Origin: Roseimaritima sediminicola
Lineage (GTDB): Bacteria > Planctomycetota > Planctomycetia > Pirellulales > Pirellulaceae
Direction: 5' to 3'
Assembly (NCBI RefSeq): GCF_009618275.1
Contig: NZ_WIAD01000003.1
Span: 124,001 to 188,000, forward strand
Length of the DNA: 64,000 nucleotides
Shown here: piece after piece, positions 1 to 10,200 of the stretch
Numbering within the stretch: the first letter of the stretch is position 1
Layout of the letters: the number at the start of each line of letters is the position of its first letter
Translations under genes and position numbers: made by a program
Notes under the pieces: generated by a model
Databases searched by the model: none
Told to the model about the DNA's origin: nothing
Seen by the model: the letters and a program-made list of their open reading frames with translations, nothing else

Positions 1-1
1 C

Positions 2-3000
2 GGGCAAGCCACCGCCCATGGCGAGCAATGCTTCGGCCCGCTTCTGCAGCGCTGCATCCGGATACGATCGCAGCGACTGTTTCTGTTCAAGGCTCAACTC
101 ATTCAGGTCGAACTCACGCTGCTCCGCCGCAGCCAACAGCGTCCGGGCCCAAGCCGGTTTGCCCAACAACAAACTGATCGCGGTGTTTTTGACGCTGGGG
201 GTAAATCCGGACAGCGCGTCCAGCACGACTTCGCCGGCGGTGGCCGATTCGCTGGCCGCGATCGCGCCGAGCAGTCCCGCCCCGAGTTGAGGCGAAGTTT
301 GCGGCGTGATCACCGCGACGATTTCTTCCACCGCCTCGTCCTCTGCCGCGCGAAAGCCGATCAGGTCGCGAGCCGCGGCGACGCGAGCTTCCGCCGCCGC
401 GTCCTCATTGCCCAGGAGGTCGACCAAGGCATCGACGATCTCGTCGGCGTACGATTCCAGGGCCCGCGTATTGCACTGGGCGGCCACTCGCAGCAATTTG
501 ACTTTGGCTTCGGCGGGCAAGGCATCGAAGGCCGCGACAAAGGCCTGATCCAGCTCGGTGTTCGCGACCACGCGGAAGTCGCTGGGCAATCCTTCGGTCA
601 ATCCATCCAGCGCGGCGACCGCCAGCGGTGCGGGGCTGCGGGCCAAACCATCCAGCAAACGCTGAAGCCGATCGGCGTCGGGGCGACCGCGGGCAACATG
701 CTCGGCCACGCGACCGATCAATTGACGAGAACCCTGCGAGACCACCGGTTCCTGAAGCTCCGCAATCGCCCTCAGGAAACCATCGGCATGCGCCGCTGCC
801 GCGGCGGTGAAGCCATCGAGCAGGATGTCGTCGAGCTCTGGGCGAACCAAAAGCGCGACAAGTCGACCGGCCCGATCCGAGGCCGGCATGTCGGCCAGTG
901 TCAGCAGCGCCTGCAAACGAACCTGGGCGTCTTCGTCGCCAAAGATCGTGGGAGCATTCATCAACACGTCCAGCCCCTGCGGGTGAACGGGCAACAGCGC
1001 CAGCGCCGCGCGGCGGACGCCGGGCGAGCGATGCGCGATGCCGCTGGCGAGCAATTCGGCCGCCTCGGAGGATCCCGCCGCAAACCATCCCAGACCGTCC
1101 AGCGTGTGCAGGGCGTGGATGGCGCCAACGTTTAAACCGAGGGCGTCGACCGATTCGTCTTGGACCAGTGAGACCAACGCAGGAATCGCCTCCCGGGCTT
1201 CGCGTTCGATCAACAGTCGCTGGGCGTGCAGCCGCCACACGAAGGATGGATGCTGCAGTTGTTCGACCAATTGCTCTGCGGACGCCGCGGCCAAAGACGC
1301 GAAGGCATGCAGTTGCTCCTGGTCGTCCTCGGTGGCCACCACGCGATAGATTCGACCGTGTTTCTTGTCACGCAGGTCGCTCTCGTAGGCGGCGCCTTTG
1401 CCGGTTTCAAAGCCCTGGGGCGTGGGGTTGTGCTGGACGATGTAGTTGTACCAGTCGATCACCCAAACCGCCCCGTCGGGACCGACTTCGGCCATCACCG
1501 GGGCGCTCCATTCGTCGTCGCTGGCCAGCAGATTCAGCGGGCTGGTCGAGGAATAATCCGCGCCCTCGCGGCGCAGCACAAAGGTGCCCACCAGGTGACC
1601 GGTCGGCCCGCAGACAAAGGCCGTCCGGTTCCACCACTGCTCCGGGAAGGCCCGCGCGGTGTACAGGGCGTGGCCAGCGGCAGCGGTGTAACCGCCGTGA
1701 TGGTCGACCTGACGAACCTTGTCGGTGATCGGATCGAACCGGTGCGAGTCGGCGATCGTGTGCAGCGTGGACGGGGCCCAGCCGCGAACGCGTTCGTAGT
1801 AGCGATTCGGGATCGGCATGAACATGCTGGGATTGTGATTGGCGGTCGAGCCGAAAATAAGACCTTCCTCGCTGATCCCCAAACCCCACGTGTTGTTATC
1901 GCTGGAACGAATAAATTCCAGGTCGGTCACTCGCGGCGGATCGGTCTGAGACAGCTTGAATCGCCAGAATCCCTGCCGGAAGGATTGGGCCTGATGCATT
2001 TCGCCGTCGGGACCGAGGTAGCGCGGCGAGCTGTTGTTGTAGCCCTGCATGGCCCAGATCCAGTTGTCCAGGCCATAGCGAAAATTACTGACCCCGCCGT
2101 GCGTATCGCCCAGAGCCCAGCCGGTGATCAGGGTCGTCCTCTGGTCGGCCACGTCATCGCCATTGGTATCCTTCAAGTAGATGGTTTCTGGGCCGTTTTG
2201 GACCACCGCGCCGCCACGCACGATCACCAATGTGGTGGGAATGCTAAGGCCTTCCGCGAACACAGTAAATTTGTCCGCGACGTGGTCGCCGTCGGTGTCT
2301 TCGCAGATCCGGATGCGGTCGCGATTCTTGCCCAGTTCGTTCGGGTAGTCGACCGTTTCGCAGACCCACAACCGACCTTGTTCATCCCACGTAAGGGCGA
2401 TGGGTTTGGCCTGGAACGCGCGTTCGTCGGCGTAGCGGCGGACGATCATGTTTTCCGGCGTCACGAACCGCTTGATCGACTCTTCCGGCGACAACGGTTT
2501 TTGCATCAGGGTGATCGGATCGCCCTGGGTGCCCCACTGGCGGCTGGGAGTGTAGTTGGGGATCTTGGGGCCCACATCGACGTACTGGAAGGGTTCCTCG
2601 CCGGAGGGCAAGGCGGTCATCGCAGGCACATCAAACCGCTCGGGATCACGGAAATCGGCCGCTTTGCCGGGATCGCCGCCGCAGGCCCAGCGGATGCCGC
2701 GTTCGACCAGATTCACAAAGCCGGGATTGGTAAATGTCCGGGCGTCGTGCCCCCAAGCGGTGTAGAACACGCGGCCGTTGCCATGCGTGCGAACCCAAGT
2801 CCAAGGCTCCCGCGCTCGATTCTCCGCCTGTTCCCCTTCGCCGCGATACTCCAGCACCGTGCGGTTTTGCTCGTTGTGCAGATGGTGGATGTAGGTTTCG
2901 TCCCAGCTGCTAAACCCGCCAAAGCCCTGCATGACCGGGTGCTCAGGCCGCGCGATTTCGGTCGAGAAGATGCCGGTACCGTGACGCTGGAATTGGCCTC

Positions 3001-3397
3001 CCATCAGCGCCACCATCTCGGGACTATTCCGCCAGCAGTAACTGGCACAGTGCAGCGGTACAAACCCCTTGCCGTCGGCGACGAACTTCAACACCGCGGC
3101 CGCCTGCTCGGGTTCGATGGTATCGATGTTGGCGTACAACACCAATCCATCGTAGGCGGCCAGCGTTTCCCGGTTGAGATCGTCCATGCGTTCGGTGTAC
3201 CGCAGCTCGATCCCGCGCTTCTCGAGCTCCGGTGCAAGCTCCTGGAACCGCCTGGCCGGTTGGTGAGGGCCGTTGTCGCCCATGAACAGCAGCGTGAAAT
3301 CGGCGGCCGACGCGGGGAATCGCGGCATCGCAACCAACCATACAGCGACGGCGGACAAGCACGCCAAGCGGGTCGCCGGAGCAAAACGGGACAGCAT
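2..3397 (-). CDS. PVC-type dehydrogenase with N-terminal ThuA domain (3' end outside window)
   Basis: The gene reads leftwards from ATG at 3395-3397 and is still open at base 2, so its C-terminus lies outside the window (about 1132 codons seen). A signal peptide (hydrophobic stretch ending near PRFPASAA) is followed by a ThuA-like domain (FTLLFMGDNGPHQ, later FVPLHCASYCW), roughly residues 20-280. A sorbosone-dehydrogenase-like beta-propeller of the planctomycete membrane-bound dehydrogenase type follows (LSPEESIKRFVTPENM, LWVCETVDYPNEL, CEDTDGDHVADKF). The last several hundred residues look like HEAT repeats. Family members usually end in a CxxCH cytochrome domain, which would lie past the edge. 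It starts 96 bp after the Gfo/Idh/MocA gene on the same strand, suggesting co-transcription for carbohydrate oxidation. The substrate cannot be read from sequence. Confidence 0.85.
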   Translation of the reverse strand, partial: MLSRFAPATRLACLSAVAVWLVAMPRFPASAADFTLLFMGDNGPHQPARRFQELAPELEKRGIELRYTERMDDLNRETLAAYDGLVLYANIDTIEPEQAAAVLKFVADGKGFVPLHCASYCWRNSPEMVALMGGQFQRHGTGIFSTEIARPEHPVMQGFGGFSSWDETYIHHLHNEQNRTVLEYRGEGEQAENRAREPWTWVRTHGNGRVFYTAWGHDARTFTNPGFVNLVERGIRWACGGDPGKAADFRDPERFDVPAMTALPSGEEPFQYVDVGPKIPNYTPSRQWGTQGDPITLMQKPLSPEESIKRFVTPENMIVRRYADERAFQAKPIALTWDEQGRLWVCETVDYPNELGKNRDRIRICEDTDGDHVADKFTVFAEGLSIPTTLVIVRGGAVVQNGPETIYLKDTNGDDVADQRTTLITGWALGDTHGGVSNFRYGLDNWIWAMQGYNNSSPRYLGPDGEMHQAQSFRQGFWRFKLSQTDPPRVTDLEFIRSSDNNTWGLGISEEGLIFGSTANHNPSMFMPIPNRYYERVRGWAPSTLHTIADSHRFDPITDKVRQVDHHGGYTAAAGHALYTARAFPEQWWNRTAFVCGPTGHLVGTFVLRREGADYSSTSPLNLLASDDEWSAPVMAEVGPDGAVWVIDWYNYIVQHNPTPQGFETGKGAAYESDLRDKKHGRIYRVVATEDDQEQLHAFASLAAASAEQLVEQLQHPSFVWRLHAQRLLIEREAREAIPALVSLVQDESVDALGLNVGAIHALHTLDGLGWFAAGSSEAAELLASGIAHRSPGVRRAALALLPVHPQGLDVLMNAPTIFGDEDAQVRLQALLTLADMPASDRAGRLVALLVRPELDDILLDGFTAAAAAHADGFLRAIAELQEPVVSQGSRQLIGRVAEHVARGRPDADRLQRLLDGLARSPAPLAVAALDGLTEGLPSDFRVVANTELDQAFVAAFDALPAEAKVKLLRVAAQCNTRALESYADEIVDALVDLLGNEDAAAEARVAAARDLIGFRAAEDEAVEEIVAVITPQTSPQLGAGLLGAIAASESATAGEVVLDALSGFTPSVKNTAISLLLGKPAWARTLLAAAEQREFDLNELSLEQKQSLRSYPDAALQKRAEALLAMGGGLP

Positions 3398-3493
3398 GAA
3401 AACGGTTCTCGCACAGGGGGAGCATTCGACCCACCGCCACACGGGTCGAGCAAAAGCAACGGGAGCATCAATGGGCTGCAACGTGGGCGGGAA

Positions 3494-4612
3494 TCAACCC
3501 AGCGTGAATTCGGGCAAGCGCACGATCTCGCCGCCCTTGGTGGCCGACTCGTGCGCGCAGATCCCGACACAGGTCCAGTTCGCACTGGTCACCGCATTGG
3601 GCAGCGGATCGCGATCTTCCAGCAACGACGAAACGAACTCATGCACCAGATGCGGATGCGATCCGCCATGGCCTCCGCCCTGCACAAACGAAAGGTGCTC
3701 GGCATCGTGAATTTCGGCCGGCAGAGTAAATCGGCGGATCTCCTCGGGCAGCCGATGCGCAAAGTCCGGCACCTCGATCTTCTCCGGGATTTCCGGTTCC
3801 GGTTTCTTGGCCGTATGCAGCACGTGCGGTTCGTTCTCGATCAGCGTCCACTCAAAACTCTTCTTCGTGCCATACACGTCAAAGCTCTCGCGGTACTGAC
3901 GGGCGACGTCGTACAGGAATCGCCAGATGTGCGCCGTCAGATCGCTGTCCTTGATCTTGATGTGGCAGGTTTCGACCGCGAACGTGTTGCCGGACTTCTT
4001 GGCGATGTCCTCGCGAACCGTTCCCGAGCCAAAACAGCTAACGTACTCGGCCAACCCGTCGACCAATCCCAGACAGGGGCTGACCACGTGCGTCGCGTAA
4101 TGCATCGGGATCATTTCTTCCCAGTAACTGGGCCAACCGTCCATGTCCTGCGGATGCGATGCGGCCAGGTGCTGGATCTTGCCCAGCTCACCCTTCTCGT
4201 ACAGCTCCTTGATAAACAAGTACTCGCGACTGTAGACGACCGTTTCGGCCATCATGTATTTGAGGCCCGTCTGTTTGACCTTGTCGACGATCTGACGGCA
4301 CTCGTCGATCGTCGTGGCCATCGGCACGGTGCACATCACGTGCTTGCCGGCGTCGAGGGCCTTGAGCGACATCCAGGCGTGGTCGGGAATCGGGCTGTTG
4401 ATATGGACGAAATCGATGTCCGGATCGGCCAACACATCGTCGTAATTGGTGTAGCGTTTCTCGATCCCGAACTGGTCTCCCGACTTATTTAATGCTTCGG
4501 GATTGCGCCGGCAGATGGCCGTGACATTGGCTTGGGGGTGGGCTTGATAGATCGGGATGAACTCGGCACCAAATCCCAATCCGATCATGGCGGCGTTGAC
4601 GGTCTTGCTCAC
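3494..4612 (-). CDS. Gfo/Idh/MocA family oxidoreductase, atypical active-site motif
   Basis: 372 residues, the usual family length. The N-terminal Rossmann fold starts at once (VNAAMIGLGFGAEFIP, a GxGxG-type dinucleotide site), so the protein is cytoplasmic with no signal peptide. The C-terminal half is the alpha/beta substrate domain. The family normally has a conserved EKP motif after the second Rossmann half, with a catalytic lysine. Here the equivalent stretch reads KHVMCTVPMATT, without the lysine. The next gene downstream is the ThuA/propeller dehydrogenase, a pairing typical of sugar-derivative catabolism in planctomycetes. The substrate is unknown. The fold assignment is secure, but catalytic competence is uncertain. 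Confidence 0.88.
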   Translation of the reverse strand: MSKTVNAAMIGLGFGAEFIPIYQAHPQANVTAICRRNPEALNKSGDQFGIEKRYTNYDDVLADPDIDFVHINSPIPDHAWMSLKALDAGKHVMCTVPMATTIDECRQIVDKVKQTGLKYMMAETVVYSREYLFIKELYEKGELGKIQHLAASHPQDMDGWPSYWEEMIPMHYATHVVSPCLGLVDGLAEYVSCFGSGTVREDIAKKSGNTFAVETCHIKIKDSDLTAHIWRFLYDVARQYRESFDVYGTKKSFEWTLIENEPHVLHTAKKPEPEIPEKIEVPDFAHRLPEEIRRFTLPAEIHDAEHLSFVQGGGHGGSHPHLVHEFVSSLLEDRDPLPNAVTSANWTCVGICAHESATKGGEIVRLPEFTLG

Positions 4613-4726
4613 GGGCGGGGCTCACTATCGCAATAGTTGGAAGGGAAGCATCGACGACGTAGAGAGGCATTATGGCCCTTCAGCCCGCCCTGCCAATGAC
4701 ATTTTGCGCATTAATATTGAGATATT

Positions 4727-5692
4727 TCACCCGCGTCGATTTCGCTGCTGCAGGCTCCGGTAGGCGGCCGGGTCCTGCTGCGGATCCAGATCCCAGAGAT
4801 CGGCGGTAACGACGCAGCGGGCCCCGGCGCGGGCCGCTTCGTCTTGCGAGCGGCCAACCGCTTCCAGCAGCGAACCGGTTTGCGGGGGCGAGAACTCGCC
4901 CGCCGCTTGCCGCTGTTCCATCCAGCCGTTGCCGGAGCGGGCCGGGATGATCGTGATATGACGGGCTCCGGCGGCCAGCGCGTGCCGCACCGACAAGACC
5001 GTCCACCGCACCGCTTCGGCTTCCTCAGTCCAGGGCGGTCGCAGCATCAGGAACACGCGCAAATCGATACCGCGCGTCCGGAGGTAACGTGCAAACGCGT
5101 CGAAATCGTCGCGGGTCATGCCCTTGTTCAAGCGCCGCAGCATGCCGGGTTGGACGGTTTCCAGACCGACGGCGATCTCCAGGCGTCCGGCTAGCTGGCT
5201 GGCGAAGCGTTCGATCCGGCTGCGTCCGAAGCGCGGGTGGTTCTCGACGACCACGCGATCGAAGCGGCGCACCGCCCGGGCGATCGCCCCGTAATCCGAA
5301 ACAGGGATGCTGCGGGGGTCGAAGAAACTGCCGCTGTTGTAAAGCTTGATCGTGCCGCCGCCGGCCTGCGCGGGTCCGCCGGTTTGCGGGGGGCCGTCCG
5401 CGTGCGGCCGCCAGTGCTGGGCGATGGCTTGGCGGATCTGGGTGACGATCGCTCCGGGCGGCGTGGCCCCGGGCAGGGTCTGTTGCCAGAGGTCGCACAT
5501 GGCGCATCGCAGCGGGCACTCGGCGGCGGCCAGTAGGATCGTCAGGGTCGGCGTCTGACCGCCCCGGCCGTCGGCTTCCTCTTCCACCAGCACAGCGCCA
5601 GCCCGCTCGGCGGTGACGGGCTGTTTCGCACCGCGAGCCGCCAGCACTTGGCCGGTCAGCGTATTCTTAGCGCGGCCAGCGTCACTCAGCAC
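4727..5692 (-). CDS. Radical SAM protein (COG1244/TIGR01210-like)
   Basis: 321 residues. The radical SAM cluster motif CxxxCxxC is at residues 59, 63 and 66 (AECPLRCAMCDLW) and would bind the 4Fe-4S cluster that cleaves S-adenosylmethionine. Further conserved pieces are IKLYNSGSFFDPRSIP, ENHPRF, VGLETVQPGMLRRLNKGM and FLMLRPPWTEEEA-like segments, which resemble the Elp3-like family that includes archaeosine-type RaSEA proteins. Its start lies inside the end of the asparagine-synthetase-like gene (7-bp overlap), so the two are probably translationally coupled. The reaction is unknown. The coupling and the divergent acyl-AMP-ligase fusion raise the possibility of a joint small-molecule pathway, which is inference. 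Confidence 0.85.
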   Translation of the reverse strand: MLSDAGRAKNTLTGQVLAARGAKQPVTAERAGAVLVEEEADGRGGQTPTLTILLAAAECPLRCAMCDLWQQTLPGATPPGAIVTQIRQAIAQHWRPHADGPPQTGGPAQAGGGTIKLYNSGSFFDPRSIPVSDYGAIARAVRRFDRVVVENHPRFGRSRIERFASQLAGRLEIAVGLETVQPGMLRRLNKGMTRDDFDAFARYLRTRGIDLRVFLMLRPPWTEEAEAVRWTVLSVRHALAAGARHITIIPARSGNGWMEQRQAAGEFSPPQTGSLLEAVGRSQDEAARAGARCVVTADLWDLDPQQDPAAYRSLQQRNRRG

Positions 5693-7044
5693 GCGGTCTT
5701 GGCGGGATCGAGAAACAGTTCCGTAAAGGTGTCGCGGTAGACGAGCGGGTCTTCTGGGAATTGCTCGGCAAAAGTGGCTTCATCGACAGCGCCTCTTTGG
5801 AAACGGCACTTCTCAAAGACCGGCATCTCTAGCCCGGTAACCGCACGCACGCCGGCCGCGACCACCTGGCCTTTTAATTCGTACAGACGCTGGTGGTCCC
5901 AGTCGGTCAGGGCGACAAAGGGAATGGCTTCGGCCGCTTCGATCACATCGGGCAAGGCGTAAGGACTGAAGCCCTCGAACCCAAACCGGCGTGCCGGGGC
6001 GGACGTTCGCACGTGACCGCGACTCTGACCGCCGCTGTAGACCAGCGAGTGCTTGACCGCATCGACGCCCCAGCCTTCCTGATACAGCATGCGATTGCCC
6101 AGCACGCTGCGGATGGTCAGTTCGGGATTGTCTTCGATCGGGTAATCTTTCAGGTTCTCGTCGCCGCCGTCGCCATCGATCAGGTATTTCCAGTCCGGGT
6201 ATCGCTCGCGGATCCCGCGGCACATTGCCAGAGCCATCGTGGCGGACTGGACGTCCAGCGGTTTGTAGTCCTCGATCACGCGGATGGCGTCGCGGTAATT
6301 GATCGCTTCGACCGGAACATCGATCACCTCCAGCAGCATCTCGAGATCCACCTGGCGGAGGAACTGCTGGGCTTGGCGAACGTCGCTGCTTTGTTCCGCC
6401 ACGTTCAGTGTAAAGGCTTTCAGACGCTGAGCCGGTTGGCCTCGCTTGAGCAGCAATTGATGCAGGACCAACAACACCGATCCGCTGTCGATCCCGCCGC
6501 TGAACAGCACCCCGATCGGCTGGCGATCATCGATTTTGTCCAGCCACGCGTTGCAGGCCGCTTCCAGGCGCCCGATGTAGTGGTGTCCGATGGCGTCGAC
6601 ATCGGCCGGCAGGCGATCGCGCTGCGGCGTGAAGAAACGATTCAGCTGGGGGTTGGGATCCGGGCAACCGACCAGTTGCAGTTCCAGCAGGTGGTGGGCG
6701 GGAACCATCCGCGTATAGGAAGGATGGAATTGATCCTGCAGCCCTTCGGCGACCAGTTGGGCATGAATTTCATCGATACGTTCGGCGATGATCAAGCAGG
6801 GGCCGGCGGTCCGCTTGGCCAGAAAGTATCGCATCGGCCGGCCAATCGAACGGGCCATGCGAACGGTTTTTCCCACGCGTTGGCAGATGGCGAACTGGCC
6901 CTGTATCTGGCGTATCCGTTCGGCTTGGCCGCTCCGCACCGCCTCGGCGGCTTCGGCGTCGCTCATGTTCAACAGAACATTGCCACGGGGATCCAGCAGG
7001 TCGACCACACGTTCGACCGGTTTTTGGGGGGGCATCATCGGCAC
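5686..7044 (-). CDS. Asparagine synthetase-like protein lacking the N-terminal catalytic cysteine
   Basis: 452 residues. The C-terminal half has the PP-loop ATP-pyrophosphatase motif of asparagine synthetase B (VLFSGGIDSGSV, residues about 179-190), a later IDGDGGDENL motif and GLEMPVFEKC. The first ~150 residues resemble a reduced glutaminase-type region (ARSIGRPMRYFLA), but the protein begins MPMMPPQ, so the Cys2 nucleophile needed for glutamine hydrolysis is absent. It may therefore use ammonia or a different amine, or act as an amide-forming ligase as in lasso-peptide and beta-lactam enzymes. It is the first gene of a two-gene unit with the overlapping radical SAM gene and is divergent from the fused acyl-AMP ligase gene. 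Its substrate is unknown. Confidence 0.82.
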   Translation of the reverse strand: MPMMPPQKPVERVVDLLDPRGNVLLNMSDAEAAEAVRSGQAERIRQIQGQFAICQRVGKTVRMARSIGRPMRYFLAKRTAGPCLIIAERIDEIHAQLVAEGLQDQFHPSYTRMVPAHHLLELQLVGCPDPNPQLNRFFTPQRDRLPADVDAIGHHYIGRLEAACNAWLDKIDDRQPIGVLFSGGIDSGSVLLVLHQLLLKRGQPAQRLKAFTLNVAEQSSDVRQAQQFLRQVDLEMLLEVIDVPVEAINYRDAIRVIEDYKPLDVQSATMALAMCRGIRERYPDWKYLIDGDGGDENLKDYPIEDNPELTIRSVLGNRMLYQEGWGVDAVKHSLVYSGGQSRGHVRTSAPARRFGFEGFSPYALPDVIEAAEAIPFVALTDWDHQRLYELKGQVVAAGVRAVTGLEMPVFEKCRFQRGAVDEATFAEQFPEDPLVYRDTFTELFLDPAKTAC

Positions 7045-7211
7045 ACCTCAGCGGGATCAGGCCGGCCATTCCGGTTCCGGCAGGTTATTCAGAACACCTA
7101 TCAGCGGTTACACTAGCCTATCGTCGTCGGATTCGGGAAGGCTCGCCCGCATGATTCCGACCACAAAACGTCCCAACCTAAGTGGACCTACCCGTTTGGA
7201 TATTTGACTCG

Positions 7212-10200
7212 ATGGTGAATTTGCAGCGTTATTTTCCAGAAGGCGGACCGCCGCGCACCAACTTTCTTGACATCATCAAACACTGGACGGACATCCACCC
7301 GGACGACTACGCCTTCCACTTCAGCGACGGCGAGCGAGAGGAAGCGGCGCTGACCTACGGTCAACTGTGGGATGAGATCCGGGGCTTGGCCGGCTATCTG
7401 CAGCGGACCGGTGTGCGGCGCGGCGAGCGAGTGCTGTTGATGTACCCTCCGGGCCTGGACTTTGCCGTGGGTTTCTTCGCCTGCCATGCGGCCGGAGCCA
7501 TCGCCGTACCGGCGTTCCCCCCCCGCAAGAATCGCAAAGCCGGACGCATCCGCTCGATCGCCAAAGACGCCGACGCGCGCTTTGCGCTCTCGACCGCCAA
7601 GGTGGCCGAACAGCTCGGCGGCGAGAACCGTCACGAGGACTTGGTCGACATCGAATTGATCGGTACCGACGAGCCGCTGGCGCGAGATGCCTCGGCGTGG
7701 CAACAAGTCGCCATCGATGGCGACGACGTGGCCCTGCTGCAATACACCTCTGGTTCGACCGGTTCGCCCAAGGGCGTGATGCTCTCGCACCGCAATCTGG
7801 TCGCCAACTGCGAACAGATCACCTACGCCTTCGAACCCGAAGGTGCCACGCGCGGGGTGACCTGGTTGCCGACCTATCACGACATGGGGCTGGTCGGCGG
7901 CGTCCTCCAGCCAATCTTTGTCGGCAAGATGAACGTCCTGATGAGCCCGATGACGTTCCTGCAGCACCCGGTGAAGTGGTTGCGGACGGTCTCGCACTAC
8001 CAAGCTCACATCAGCGGCGGACCGAATTTTGCCTACCAGTTGTGCGTGGATAAGATCAGCGAGGACGAACTGCAGGGCCTGGACCTGTCCTCGTGGTTCG
8101 TCGCCTTCAACGGTGCGGAACCGATTCGCACCAGCACGCTGGACGCGTTTGCCGAAAAATTCGCCCCGGTGGGCTTTCGCCGCGAAGCCTTCCTGCCTTG
8201 TTACGGGATGGCCGAAACGACGTTGATCGTCACCGGCGGCCCCCAGGCGACGCGTCCCTTCGCTCGCACCTTCCAACGACACAACCTGGACGCCGGCACC
8301 GCCACGCCGATTCCCAAGGATCGCGAAGATGCCCGCGAAATGGTGGGCTGCGGCGCGGTGATCCCGGGCGAACGGGTGGAGATCGTCGACGCCGAGACCA
8401 ACGAAATCCTGCCTCCCGGCAAAATCGGCGAGATCTGGGTGCAGGGTCCCAGCGTGGGCAAAGGCTACTGGAATGCTCCGGAAGCCACCGCCGAGACCTT
8501 CGATGCCCGCACCAGCGATGGGCAGGGACCGTTCCTGCGAACCGGCGACTTGGGCTTCCTGCACGAGGACCAGTTATTTGTCAGCGGTCGCTTGAAAGAC
8601 TTGATCATCATCCGCGGTGTGAATCGCTATCCGCAGGACATCGAAAAAACCGTCGAAGAAGCCAGCGAAGCGGTTCAGGCCGGAGCCGTCGCCGCGTTTG
8701 CCATGGAACACGAGGGCAGCGAGCGTTTGGTGATCGTGGCCGAAACGGTGCGGAGCCGGAATCTGGATCGCGAGAAACACCTGCAGGCCATCCGCCGCGC
8801 GGTCACCGCCCAGCACGAACTGCCTCCGGACGCGCTGTACCTGGTGCGAAACAGCAGCGTTCCCAAGACCAGCAGCGGCAAGATCCAGCGTCACGCCTGC
8901 GTCGACGCCGTCCGCGATCAAACCCTCAAAGTCGTGGCCAAGTGGGTGCGCTGGGAAGAGGAAGTCGAAGCCTGGCACGATGACCGCCCGATGATGCAGG
9001 CGGCCACCGCGGGCAGCGGCCAGGACCAGGCCAACGGCAACAACCTGGAGGGCGCGACCATCGATGGCCGTCCGCCCAATGCCGACATCGTCGCCGTGGT
9101 TTCGCAACACGTGCGAGCCGTCGCCCAGGAACGCGCCAAACAGCTGGACGTGGATACCAATATCGTCCTGGACCTGGGACTCGATTCGCTGGAACGATTG
9201 CAGATCGCCCATGCCCTGGAGCAGGCGTTCGGCGGCCGGTTTCCCGAAGACGTGCTGGACGAAATCGAAACCATCGGTCAGGTCGCCGTGGCGATCGAGC
9301 GTCACATGGGGCAAGCCGCGATCGCTCGCGCCCAACAACACGGCGGACCGGGCGAAGCGGAATCGGCGGCAGGCGGACCGGCCGAGGGCCAGGCCGCCCC
9401 GCAGCGCGAGATCGACGAAGCGTCCTATCAATTCGATCGCTTTCCCGAGTACCTGCGGCTGAAGCAGACCATGGCTCAGGTGCTGATGACCGGCGTGCCG
9501 AACCCGTACTTCTCGGTGCACGAGTCGGTGGTCCGCGATACGACCGTGGTCGATGGCCGCGAACTGATCAGCTACGCCAGTTTTAATTACATCGGCATGT
9601 CGGGCGATCCCGAAGTGACCCGCGCCAGCATCGAGGCGATCGAGAAGTACGGCACCAGCGTCTCGGCCAGCCGCCTGGTTTCCGGCCAAAAACCGGTGCA
9701 CCTGGAACTGGAAAAGAAGATCGCCGAGTTCTGCGGCGTGGAGGATTCGTTGACGTTTGTCAGCGGTCACGGGACCAACGAATCGGCGATCGGCCAACTG
9801 GTCTCGCCGGGCGATTTGATCCTGCATGACTCGCTGTCGCACAACAGTATCGTCCAGGGTGCGATGCTTTCGGGCGCCCGACGTCGCCCCTTCCGGCACA
9901 ACGATTTCGAAGAGCTCGAGCGCGTCTTGAGCGAAGTCCGGCGGCAGTACCGCCGCGTGTTGGTCGTCGTCGAAGGCGTGTACAGCATGGACGGCGACTA
10001 CTGCGACTTGCCGGCGGCAATGGAGGTTTGCAAACGACACAAAGCGTTGTTGATGATCGACGAAGCCCATTCGCTGGGAACGCTTGGCGCGACCGGCCGC
10101 GGGGTCGCCGAACACTTTGGCATCGATCCCAACGAAGTCGATATCTGGATGGGCACCCTGGGCAAAGCGATCGGTTCCTGCGGCGGGTACATCGCCGGCC

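Noticed and set aside
1226-4492. 1088-codon open frame on the plus strand
   Set aside because: It lies opposite the Gfo/Idh/MocA and ThuA dehydrogenase genes, whose minus-strand proteins match known families. Its translation has no recognisable motif and a skewed composition, as expected for antisense of GC-rich codons.
7182-7211. GTG 7182 as start of the FAAL fusion
   Set aside because: It adds ten residues with no family match and no ribosome site; ATG 7212 is as likely or better.
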